This document shows, piece by piece, positions 17,409-29,845 of a DNA stretch of 64,000 bases. Source of the DNA: Diphasiastrum complanatum (taxonomy: Eukaryota; Streptophyta; Lycopodiopsida; Lycopodiales; Lycopodiaceae); the NCBI GenBank assembly GCA_029204225.1, contig CM055113.1:9510364-9574363 (forward strand), in the 5' to 3' direction. Below the pieces are notes generated by a model that saw nothing but the letters and a program-made list of their open reading frames with translations, ran no database searches and had not been told where the DNA came from. The position numbers were made by a program, and so were the translations under genes. Numbering within the stretch: position 1 is the first letter of the stretch; every line of letters starts with the position of its first letter.

Positions 17409-20400
17409 ATTTGTAGATAGTTTAGTATTTTGCTAGTTTTGCTACAGCTTTTCTAGTGGAGGCTGAGCCATCTCCAAGGCTCCTATAGTTGGATTGGATC
17501 TGACTCGCCCAAATACTACAACCGACACTCAAGCTACTTCCTCTTGAAGGAAAAAAGGCTTAACACTCTTAAAATCAGTATGTGCCTTCAACAATCATCT
17601 TAGCTTCATCATCTATGCCATGCATCTAGAATGCTTTCTCCCACTTTTGTAGCCAAATCTCAATGGCATCTGTGGTCCTCATAGACACTACTCCAAGGTA
17701 CTTCAAAGGTTTTAAATCCTTGATAGTAGGTAGCTTTCTCTTTCAAAACCCCAACTCAGCTTGATGGCCCTTTGACAATGTTTTCTCTGCTTCCATAGCC
17801 ATACCACTGACTCTCTTAGGAACACTAGCCCCTTTACCTTTGATTTGCTCCAAAATCAAGTTAAGAGTAGCTTCAATAGCATCCACCTTGGAACATATTG
17901 GATCTAATCTTTGTGAATTCTAACTATTGTTGCTTGTGGATGCCATAGCAAAAGAATAGGTAGTAGAAGCAAAGCATGTCAAAGCTATGCGAAATTAAGC
18001 AGCTAAAGTTCCTGAAACAAAGCAAGAACAAGCTCTCAACACCTCCAATCACTATACAGATAGATTACCCTCAATTCCTGGAAGAACTTAATAGAATTGA
18101 CCTCCTACAGCCAAGTCCTAACTACTCACAAAATAATCTTCTTCAAAAATCAACAAACTAGGGTTTCAAACTGACAATTAGCAAAAAGCAAGGGATAATA
18201 ATTGAATCGAAAGGCAAAAAGCCCTACCCTACTACCGACCTACCACAAAACCTATTGCAACTAACAGATCTGAAAAATATTGAGTATTGAAGAAGTTACA
18301 AACAATTTCACAAATCCTATGAGGCTGGATTTTCACAAAAGCTAAGGGGATAAACAAGCCAAGTAGTAGATGCTCATGCAGACACATGCATGACAGTTGG
18401 GGGCCATGTAGTCCTTCAGCAGTGGACTAGGACTCATTATGCATCAGTAACCCATGCATGCAGCATGAACGATGGGTGTCAACAACAACTACCACCTACC
18501 ACATGCAAACTCATACTAGGCTAGGAGGGGCATTCTATAAGAGCATGCGTAGGCTAGTTGGATTAGACTAGCTTTGCCTTCCTCGTGGTTATGTTGTTCC
18601 TAACACTATAACTGATATTTATATTGCAATTTACAATTGTCTCCATAAACGGTAACTTAGCCATTTGCAATTTAATGATTACAATCTACAATTTACATTA
18701 GGCAAAGGGATTCAAAGTACATGTGACACAGTTGGTAAAGGTGGTCTACATAGCCGCAAGGCTTTGAGATGAAAATTCTATATAAACAACTTAAAGGCAG
18801 TCTAATTTATCTTACCATGACTAGGCCTATGAAGTTGCCGTGGCAAGCCAATTTATAAGCAACCCAACTATAGCCACTGGAAAGCAGGGAAGAGGATACT
18901 CATGTATGTCACGGGGATTATAACTTGCAAGTGAGCTTCAACTTGAAGGCCACAACGAAAGTCAAGTCATCATCCAGTGAACCAATGCTTCATTCAAGAA
19001 TAAGTCATCCTATCCACCAGGACATTCCTTTAATCAACTTACGTGGAACACAAGGTGCGATCTAACTCCTAAAAGTGTTGAGTTTCTGAAAAAAGGACAA
19101 TGATTGATTGTACAAATAAATCTACAAGAGTTATTGATTGCTAAATCCAAAGATCTATAGGCCAGATCTTGATCTAGAAACAATGCACTATGATTTTAGC
19201 AAGAGCAATGGATCTAATGATAAAAACAAACAAGGGGCGGCCTCACACGTGTGGAGGACAGTCACTATACGGACTGCAACTTGAGAGCAAAGTACATTTG
19301 CGTACAAAACCATTCCAAGCATCAAAACACAATTCTAATGAGTGAATTACAAGCAAATTTCTAGAATGCCAATGTCTCATCAACTTTCTATTGATTTGGT
19401 TGATCTCTTTATAATTCAAGTACATCCACGAGCTATGTATTGTCCAGCAGGCCTTCACACGTATGAAGAGTGCCTTATCATCTAGATCCACCAATAGGAG
19501 CCAAATAAGACCAATATCCAAAGTTGACTTATCACACTAACTAGAAACCAAAAGCTAGTTTCCGCAAAAATAGGGATATTCCCTACAAAATAGGATCTAG
19601 TGGAATATCTACATCTTATCCTCTACAGCCTAATCCACACGTGTAAACATCAACTTGACATGTGGGAGCATTTACTCATTCACATGGAAGTGCAAGCTAA
19701 TTACATGAAAATTGGTCAAAGTGACTTTTTCTTAGATTCTAGCCACAAATCAAGTTCACACTTGTGTAGATTGAACCAAAATGAAACTAACTATTTACAA
19801 GTACATTTCGTACATCCCTTTCACACGTGGGAACAGGCTCCACACGTGTGAGATCCTATCATGATCATAGATCTCATGATTAATCAATTACATCAAGTTG
19901 GAAGTGACAATTTCAACACTCCTCCTCACTTCTAACTTACTTTGCACATTCACATAGGCTCCTATTTTTCCTCTCGGCCACCCCATTTTGTTGGGGGGTG
20001 TAGGAACAAGTAAACTTTCTCTTAATGCCATTGCTCTCACAAACTCATCCTATTGGAGATATATTCTCCTCCATTATCACATCTTAGAACTTTAATGCAA
20101 GAACTAAGTTGCTTTTCCACTAGAGACTTAAACTTCACAAAAGCTTCATATACAAGGCTTTTCTTAGAGAGTAAATCTATCCAAGTGAATCTAGTACAAT
20201 CATCTATGAAAGTCACATACATTAAGACATCTCCATTACTTTCATGAGAAAAAGCATGTACATCTGAATGAATAAGATCCAAGGGTGAAGTAGATCTTGA
20301 CAAAGATCTCTTGTAGGATGTTTTGTGTGACTTTGCAAGGCCACATGCCTCACACACTTTGCCACACTTTGTGAATGATTTTGGTAGGCCGAGGGCTAGC

Positions 20401-23400
20401 TCCTTTGAGGCCATGGACTCCATTGATTGAACATTAGGATTGTGCCAAAGCTCCACTTGAGTCATCTCCTCCCTAACCATATTCACACCTTCAATGGCCA
20501 CATTAGCATCCAACTTAAAAAGCCTTCCTTGCTTAATGCCACTAGCTATGCACTTATTATGTTTCAAGATGGAACACACTCCATTCTTGAAATGTACATC
20601 TAGTCCATTATCCACTAGTTGACCAACACTAAGCAAATTTTTGGTAATGAATGGAACATACAAAACATTATCAAGATCTATCCTTTTAGATGATCCTAAG
20701 CATAATGGAATAGATCATGTGCCATCTATCTTACATTCTTGATCACTAGCAGTGTAGATTGATTTCTTAGAATCATTACAAGTAAGTAAAGTAGAAAAGA
20801 AATGCTTGTTGAATGACATGTGGGAACTAGCCCCACTATCAATCCACCATGTCTCTTTGCTTGATGTTGGTGTAGATGCTACCATCAAGGATGTGTTGCA
20901 GCCATCCTCTTCATCCTCCTCTTGTGCAAGATTTCCATGATCCTCATTGCCTTGTGAGATCTTCCTATAGCATTCAGAAGCAAAGTGGCCTTTCTTTCCA
21001 CAAAAGAATCACTTTAGCTTAGCTTTGTTTTTGATGTTCCCTTTGGAGGTAGATCCACCATCCTTGACCTTGGCCTCCTTGCCTTGGTTCTTCTTGAATA
21101 GATGAGTCTTCTTCTTGCCCTTTGATGTGAAGTTTGCTTTTTCATCACCACCATGTAGTGACATAGACCCCATTCTTGTCTTGAGGTGTAGAATTCTACT
21201 CTCCTTAACATTGTGCAACTTATCTATTGATGGAAGTTGGTCTTGAATAGCAAAAGATTGAACTAGATTAGTGAACTCATCAAAAATTTCTAGCAAACTC
21301 ATACCAATTTTTTTTTTCTAGCACCTTTTTGCTTGATTTCTCTTCACACTAAGATTTGAACATATCAGCCTTAATGATCTGATCTAATGCTTTAAAATGA
21401 AATGCTTCAATGACTCAAACCTCTATTTGATCATTAGCATTCAATGGATTGAACCTAGATCTAGACAATGCACCAAAAATCACTTGTACGGTTTCACACG
21501 TGTGGACAGTACACCTGCAGCCCACAAATCGATCTGGACCAAAAAGATTGAAGTTATCACTCTCCTAGAGCTCGCCCACTCAAGTATAGTTCCAAAACAA
21601 CACTATGTCAATGATTTTCACAAGTTTTATGGATCATTACATCACTCTTGTACTTGGCTATGATACCATGTTGATTTTTTGAAAAAAGGACAATGATTGA
21701 TTGTACAAATCAATCTACAAGAGTTATTGATTGCTAAATCCAAAGATCTATCAAGTTCTATAGGCTAGATCTTGATCTAGAAACAATGCAATATGATTTT
21801 AGCAAGAGCAATGGATCTAATGATAAAAACAAACAAGGGCGGCCTCACACGTGTGGAGGACAGTCACTGTACGGACTGCAACTTGAGAGCAAAGTACATT
21901 TGCATACAAAATCATTCCCAGACTTTTTCTTAGATTCTAGCCGCAAATCAAGTTCACACTTTAAGATTTGTCAAAGCATCGTCCAGGTGGATCAGCATGG
22001 ATACTAGTCGTTTAGGGTCTATTGAGACCCAAGACGTTCTGCAGCCTAACACTAGGTTAAGTGGCCCAGTAACTGATTTGTCCTTAATAGGAAAGTAATA
22101 ATTGAGGTATGTGCCCATTATGCCAAATCATAGTACCCCCTGGTACCGCTGGTATGGTACCACCGGTATGGTACTGCCGGTACGGTACCGCCCTGGGATC
22201 CGCGGTACCATTTTTAATATATATATTTTTTCTTAATATATTTAATAATTTTTTTGCCTATTACTTACCAAAAAAGGACAAAAAAATGGAAAAAAAAGGG
22301 GTACTGGGTGTAAAAAAAGAGGGTACAGTGTGCAGGGGCTGGTGCAGTGGCACATGGGTTGGGTGAGCGTACCTTGGGGCCAATGGGAGACCAACACAGG
22401 GGGGAGCATCACATGGGGGCAGGTACAGAGGCACATGGGCATTGTGGGTGAGCAGACCATGGGGCCAATGGGAGACCAACACAGGGGGGGAGCCTCACAT
22501 GGGGGTAGGTACAGAGGCACATGGATGGATGATGGGGATCCACATGGCCGATCAGGCTATGGGGATAAATAGGCACTCACAATGCCATTGTGGTCGGCAT
22601 TTTCAGAGGCTGTGAGAGAGCTAGTGATAGACAGTGAGAGAGCAAGCGAGAGCCGGTGACAGGCTGTGAGAGGCTGTTTGAGAGCCAGGGTGCTGTGAGA
22701 GGGTGTTCAAGGACCAGGGTGCTGTGAGGAGAAGGTCGATCGAGATGGCAAAGCGCATACCACCGAAGCCTGAGGGCGAAGTCAGGAGGAAGCTTGAGGA
22801 AGATATCCGAAGGCACAACGAGAGACATCGAAAGCAAGAGGCCAATATCCGAGAGATGCTGCGACAGACTCGGCAGAGAAATCCGGAACCGGAGCCACTA
22901 GCCCCCGTGGATCTTGTCCCCGCTGTCGAGCTGGATCTGGATGAGCAGATCGGAATGAATTTCACACGACGGCAGCTCATCATGGTCAGGGAAAGGGCGG
23001 CCAGACGTCGGGCTAACCAGGAGGCAGCTCGGGCTAACCGGGAGGCAGAGCAAGAGCAACAAAACAATGCACCAGACAAGGGCGAGGAGTCGGTGGAGGA
23101 TCAGTGAGGGATGTTTAGAATAGATAAGGTCCAGCCGTATGTGGCGGACTGTTGCTATGTAGTTTTCGGCAGTTTATGGTGTAGCAAATAACTAGATGGC
23201 TGCTTAAAAAAATGACAGTATATGTGACGTTTTCTTGATACAACGGTTGAATATATACATAGTTGTTTTTTGTGCAACGCGAGCTTGGTCATGTAAGATG
23301 CAATCTCTGTAATTTTTTTAAATGCAAATGTATTACATGTGTTTATGAAATGTCGTTTGGGGTGTAGGGGTGATTGCTGTGCTCATGATGTAGGTGCATA

Positions 23401-26400
23401 TGTCGTCCTTGTCAAATTCCAAGGCCTAGCTGTGGAGTATCATAACAGCATAGTAAGCACACTATGAAAGCTTCAGAAAACCAGCTATGGAGTAGAACAC
23501 AAAAGCAAGAGAGAGAGGACTTCAAAGCTCAAACAACATGAATGAATATTCAAAGTGTAGTAGGGCGTGGAAACCCCTCCAAAGTTTGGGCTACATATAG
23601 CATGTTATGTATAGAGGTGGTGTCTTGCTAATTCTAGCTCTAGAACCCACATGGGTCCTTAACCTACTTGATTTACTTGCCTAATTAGCACAAGTGGGGT
23701 GTACTATGTACATAAATGTTTTACCCCCATGTCTTATGCACAACTTACAAGTTACAAGTATACAAGCCTTAAGGGGCAAAATAGGCATTTATTTCAACGG
23801 TCCTCTCCTCCCTGGCAGTTTCTGTTCCTTGCCTTTCTTGTTCGGTGCACCCTTGGGTCAATGCCTCGTCACCCCCATGCAAATTACCTGGCTGGCTAGG
23901 CTGGGCCCAAGCTGAGGCCGGCTGGGATAGGGAAGCAAAAGAGGGAACTCCCTGTGCACCTGAGCGAGGAGGATGAGCTCGTGGAGTGTGTGCCCTTGGG
24001 GCTGCTGCAGGTGGAGGAACTGGCTGTGCAGGAGGCGAGTACAACGGCGATATGTACTGAAAGGGGCGCTGCGGTGGCCGGTATTGGTACATCCTGGGTG
24101 CTGCCAAAGGGGGAGCCAGTGGAGTGGGTGCCGCAAAGGAAAGAGGATGTGGAGTGGGTGCTGCCACTGGAGGAGCAGCTGGAGGAGCCACTGTGGATGT
24201 GGGCGCTGCGAGAGAAAACCTGGGCACAGATGGTGGCCTGCCATGGAGACCTGGTGCTGCAGAAGTGGACGACGATGGAGGGGCTGCAGGCCTGAATGGC
24301 ATCGGTGGCACTGGAGGAGCTGTGCGACGCACATACACCCTTTGAGGAGCTGGAGGAACTGTAGGCACCTCATGCGGCTGCTCTGGCTGGGACTCTGTGT
24401 ATGGCATGCTGGCAAGAGATGAAGGGGGTGCCCTGACACTCGGCATCTGCTGGGCCTCTGAATCCAATGTGGCAACCAAGTTGTCCAGCTGGGCATCTGA
24501 ATACAAATGCTCTGGACTCTGGGACTCATCATGTGCACCAGCCTCTAAATCATCCTGTGCACCAACCTCTGAATCATCCTGTGCACCAACCCCTGAATCA
24601 ACCCGAGCCTCATCCCGTGCCTCATCATGTGCACCCTGTAGACCCTGCATGGCCTCCCAATCTGTGCAATCAAAGTCATCTGGTGCCTCCTCTGGTGTGT
24701 TGTCGTAGTAACGACCATGACTCTGTACTGCACGCATCCAAACATCTGTCGGACCGGCATCTAAATCACTCTGCCCTCTATCAAGAGCCTCCTCCATCAT
24801 GTCGGCGTAGGTAGGTATGCCACTGGCCCCCTTGTGTGCCCTGCCTGTCTCTCGGTATAACCTGTGCCATGTGTCCCACCTCTGCCACGTGATGCACCTG
24901 TGACCCCTGCCCGTGGTGTGTGCCCTGCACCTGTATCATCTACCTCATCCCTCTCTGATCTGGCAAACACAACCCGAATGGGCTCATCCTCATCATGCTC
25001 ATCCTTTGACACTGGCTCATCTGCCTCGTACAATGGAGGCTTTCTGTGCTCAATCCCAAGCTCTCTCTCTCTCTCTCTCATCTTGACAAGCTCCCTCTCT
25101 CTCTCTGCCATCAACTGTGTGCCCAGGTCATCTGCAGGCATGGGATGGGGGGTGCTGTCCGTAGGCAAGTCAACCTGGCGCTCCAAATCAGATATCTTCG
25201 TCTGCAAGGTTTAAAATTTGCATGTCAGAGAGACAACTTTATGAAGAAATGAAACCAACGTACTAGGAGTCAACCAACATGCTATGGGAGAATAGCTAAT
25301 CACCTGCAATGCGCTCGTAATGGTCGGAAGTCTCCTGGCGAGACGTGCGTTGGTGCTACAAAACACCAACCACTCCAACTGACTCACTGACAACCGGTTT
25401 CTTCTCCTCATGTGAATCAGTGCCCATGTGCTCCAATTACGCTCACACACGGAGGCAGCACAGTCCTGTGGTACGTGCAATGAAATGCTTCAGCACATGT
25501 GCACGGGTGGAAGGTCAACGAAACACAGCAATGGAGGATGAAATGAGATGCATACCTGAGAAAGGACAATATGGGTGGATAGGTGCTACCGAACATGGTC
25601 CACCAGGTAATGGGAAGTTGCCTCCTCTCTGGATCCTGAGCAGCCGGGTGGCCGAACATGCCCTTGCCGAAACAAAATGCAGCGAGCTCCTCCATGAGCC
25701 TGATAGGATCCAAACCTATGTGTGGACCCACCCTGTGAATGTACTGAAGCCAATCGGCCTTGAGCTCCCTGTCTGCGATCTGTGTCGGAGAGAGGAAGAG
25801 GGGATGCAGCATGTGTGCAACACTGTGGATACTCCTGTGGAAGTAGTTCCACCGCGTCTCCCATATGAACTTCAGCTCTGTCATCCTGCAGGTGAGAGGC
25901 ATGTGGTTTAGGGCATTATGAAAAAACTTAACACTGACAGAAAAACAAACTAGCAATCACTAAAAAGATAAAGGCCAATTACATTACTATACTGCTTACC
26001 TCTCTGGCTGCAAGATGGGCAGCTGCAAGAACTGTCCAATCCGGTCCATGAGCTTATATACAAGTCCAAGTGTCGACCCCTCGCTGTCAGCCGTGCGGAG
26101 CACAATGTAGAGTGGTTGAAGTAGTCCTGACAATGTCTGTGCATCCCTCCAGAACTGGTCTCCCCTCACCGTGGAAGAAAAGTGCTCCCCATCCTCAGTG
26201 TGCTGAAACGTACTGGCACACCAAAGATCACTGGCAACCATCTGTAGAAGCTGCGCCCTACACCTGATCAGATGGTCGATGACCACCAAGTCAAATGCAA
26301 AGCGTGTGGGGGCTGGCTTACGGAGGTCCAGATGGCTGAACACCCGGAACATGGCAAGAACACGCCTCTTTTTGGTGACAAAAGTCACCAAGAAGAGGGC

Positions 26401-29400
26401 CTCACGGACGATGGCTCTAACCCAGGGAAGTACACCTATGTCCCCCATGAGAAGGTCTATGCCGTGCGCCGCACAGGGGGTATGGACGATGTGAGGGAAC
26501 TCGGCCTCTAGTAGGACACCCATCTGAACACAGTTGGTGGCATTGTCCGTCACCATCGTAACGACATGCTGGGGGGCCTATGGACAGTATGGAAGACCTA
26601 ATGACATCGTACATGAAATCTGCAGATGACTCTCCCCCCCCTACTGCAATCCACGGCTCTCAAAAACTGTGTACCCATGCAGCTGGAGACCAAGATGTTG
26701 AGGATCGGCCTCCTCCTGACATCAGTCCAGCATCGGACATGATGCTACATCCATATGTGGCCCAGTGGCGGCGTAGGGGCTTCATCTCTCTAGACAAGGA
26801 CTCAACCCTATCTCTCAACATGTGTGTGCAGACAACCTCCGAACCAGGGACTCTCCAGCCAGGGCTGACAGACTGTGCAAGGCGGAATGCCCTTCTGAAG
26901 GGCTCAGAATCGGTGATGGCAAAAGGTAGGTTCACCTCGTAAATCAAACTGGCCACGGCCTGTGTGGCCTCTTTGTCCATGTGTGGCTGATGCGCGCCGC
27001 GAATGGTCTGCTGCACAAGGGCTCTACCTGGTGGGCGACAGGTGGTGGACCTCCAGCACGGTGCACCAATCGTGACGGGAATGGACGATCACGCGATAGG
27101 CTGGGCACTGGTGGATGCATCGGCTGTAGACGTGGAATGGGGAGAGTGGGTGCACTGGCAGGGATGGGTGCAGCAGCATAGCTGGGGTGCACTGGTGGAG
27201 GGGCAACATCTGGCACGGGGTACGAAAATTGCTGGCTGAGGAGGTCATTCGGATGGGAAGGGAAGGAAGAAGGGATCTCTTCCACATCCTCGAAGGCCTC
27301 AACAGTAGCATCCTGGGCCTGCTCGGGTGGCGGAGAGTCCATGAGAAAGTCGTAAACCGGGGGCGTGCAAGCAACAGGACGTGGAGGTGGAACCGCAGTG
27401 GCAACTGGCGGACGCGATGGGACGGGATCCACCGGAATCTGAGCAGATGGGGGTGCGTGAGGCGGAACAGTCTGAGGGGGATGAGGGGCAAAGGGACTGG
27501 ACAAGGATGTACTCCCTCTCCTCGTGCGTGCTAGCCCAGCAGGCAGCAACTTTGGGTCAGTCACATAAAGAGCGGTGCAAAATCGGAGAATGCCCTCCGA
27601 AATGGTGTTCTCCCCCGCCACGAGCCGCGGCCCGTAGGTGTCTAGTAGTCGTTGCCTGTCGGGGACGGTCATGCTGCCACAAGGGTCAGCATTCAAGGTG
27701 GCACCATTTTTGGCGCGTGCACCGAGTAGATGGCCTTGAAGGCGAGTGAGGGATGCGGCAAATTCGACGAGACAGTATCGGCAGTGCATGATCTTTTGTC
27801 CGGTCTTGTTGGACTTGTCGGCAACCCGCCTGACAATGTCTACCTCGTCCCACAGACCGGAAAGGTCGGATTGCACCATTGCGATGGAGAAAACTAGGGA
27901 AAAAATGCAGATGAAGCTAAAGCTGCAAGGATGGAACGCTAGAAAAAAAAACAGCAGGGTACACTGTGTGAGAGACGCTGAAAATGGGGAGAATGATAGA
28001 AATGGAAATTCACCACATGCAATCATGCACATCACTTCCCCATTTATTTATGGGTGCAGATACATGAGATGTCATGGCGGTGTAGCTCATTAGTAACATT
28101 ATGTGTAGGTAAACTTACCTGATATTTTTGTTAGTCAGATAGCTTTTCTGTGAAAGCACTTACTATACTCATCAAAGCTATGGCCAGCTATTTAATGGTG
28201 ACTTTTGTATCTTGAGGGGTGACATCATCTATCAGCAACTTTCTTGTTTTTGTAGTACTCGCTCTCTTTCATGTTACTAATTGAAACTGACATGTTGGCT
28301 TTGCACGTGTGGACTTTGGAAGTTCTTACACCAGTTCTGTATTATTCTTAAAACAAATAAGAACTTCTGGAGGAAACTAGTTGCAAGATCCGGAATTCGG
28401 ACAGATGGTTTTTGTTAGTGCTTTGCTCTCCTGCAGGTCGTGAACATGCTGAATACTCTGGAATCGTTATGTGCACTAGTATGATTTCTGGGGCTGTAAG
28501 TGATGGATATGCAAAAGATGAATTGCAGCAAATTTTCTGGAGGTTGAGAAGTGGGGACTTGTACTTGAGAATGTACCTTCTTATTGTTTGAAAATTTGGG
28601 AAGTTAAAAGTTTCCCTTACCTGCTGGAGTAAAGAGTATTAGAGCAGAATCATCATGCTGTGTCAACACTTTTTGAGGAGAGAGAACTCAAAAAATCTTC
28701 AAGCGATACAAAGTTTGTGAACATAATAATTTGCTTTAAACTTGAATAGGGTACCATCAGTTGCTGCTCGTAAAGCACATACAATAGGTTTAGCTTCTTC
28801 ATAAGTGAGTACTGAATATCCTTAGCAGAATATCTCATGTACTTGGCATACAGGCTTTGGTCCTAGCCATTTATGACCAGATTAAACCAAGTTTATCTCT
28901 GTGGAGTTTTTCTTTTTAGCTTAATTAAGGAGACCTGATGTGTGCAAGCTTGAAAGCTCTAGTGCAGTAAAATCAAAGTTCACTGAAAATGGTTACTATT
29001 CTAGATTGATCAAAGACATACTAAATGATTTTTGAAACTTTAGAAACCAGTCTTTTTATTGATATCGTCCTCATTCACCAGTAGGTGGTGCATCCATACA
29101 TGTTGATTTGAAGGGATACTCTGTTTAGTATTTCTTAAGTACATTCTCTTTAATGAAAACCTTGATGCAGGATGGGACAACTTATCGAAAAGTTCAAGAT
29201 TGCTTTGGATTGTTTTTTTGCTGTCTGGTTTGTGGTGGGTAATGTGTGGATTTTTGGTGGGCATTCATCTTCCAGCGAAGCTCCAAACTTATATAGGTAC
29301 TATCACCTGCTTATTGTGTTAGTGTCTCTCACAAATGACTGAAGAAATGCGGCTTATCTTTCTAGTTCATTAAACTTCCTTGCTGCAAATTTTACATCCT

Positions 29401-29754
29401 GATATTGATTGTTCTGTGCAGATTATGTATCGTTTTCCTTACCTTTAGCTGTATTGGATATGCAATGCCCTTCATTTTGTGTGCAACAATATGCTGCTGC
29501 CTACCCTGCATAATTGCGCTATTAGGATATCGGGAGGAACGAAGTCAAGGAAGAGGAGCTTCTTCTGAAGCTATTGCAGCATTGCCAATATGCAAGTTCA
29601 AAACTAAATTTTCCAAGGAGTCTAGGGTGGAGAAAGACGGAAGTGACTCAGAGAGCGAAGGTTCTGGCGAGAGTGGATTTGTAGCTGTTGGCACAGAGAA
29701 TGAAAGATCTGTCTCAGCAGAAGATGCAGTAAGTCAGTCAGTCAGTCAGTCAGT

Positions 29755-29845
<91 letters not shown>

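Larger units (their letters stand above)
19076..21961 (-). mobile_element. Ty1/copia element C, internally deleted, minus strand
   Basis: A minus-strand element bounded by a nearly full 3' LTR (19076-19918) and a shortened 5' LTR (21669-21961). Next to the left LTR is a PPT (the plus strand reads CTCCTCCTCACTTC from 19919), and next to the right LTR a PBS (21657-21668). Inside are gag, zinc knuckle, protease and the first part of integrase; the rest of integrase, RT and RNase H are absent, so pol was deleted between about 19935 and 19950. It sits in intron 1 of the RING gene. The flanks show no clear target-site duplication because the right LTR is truncated. Confidence 0.85.
22128..28080 (-). 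mobile_element. hAT-superfamily DNA transposon (GC-rich island in intron 1)
   Basis: The block is visibly richer in G+C than its surroundings and holds a BED/DUF659/hAT-dimerisation transposase on the minus strand, plus a small convergent gene on the + strand. At the left, subterminal GGTATGGTAC-type repeats (22142-22192) look like transposase binding sites. The right side has a TATA-like box upstream of the transposase ATG. I could not find matching terminal inverted repeats or an 8-bp target duplication, so both borders are approximate. Confidence 0.75.
12371..29170 (+). other. giant intron 1 of the RING gene (16,800 bp)
   Basis: The donor AG|GTTTGT at 12371 and acceptor GATGCAG|GATGGG ending at 29170 join AG+G to give Arg-Met in the frame of both exons. 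The intron contains a gypsy integrase relic, a gag-like element, a gypsy gag relic, a copia element and a hAT element. The parts at 12371-13140 and about 28100-29170 look like plain AT-rich intron. Confidence 0.85.

Noticed and set aside
24000-28000. Many long + strand open stretches opposite the hAT transposase
   Set aside because: The DNA is GC-rich and low-complexity on this stretch, so antisense frames stay open. The minus strand carries the BED, DUF659 and hAT motifs.
22128-28080. Terminal inverted repeats and 8-bp target duplication for the hAT element
   Set aside because: I compared the GGTACC-rich left end with 27.9-28.2 kb and found no convincing partner, so exact ends are not claimed.
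28436-28520. CTGCAG followed by open sequence as a possible extra exon of the RING gene
   Set aside because: Exon 1 joins exon 2 at 29171 in phase without it, and the family has no segment there.
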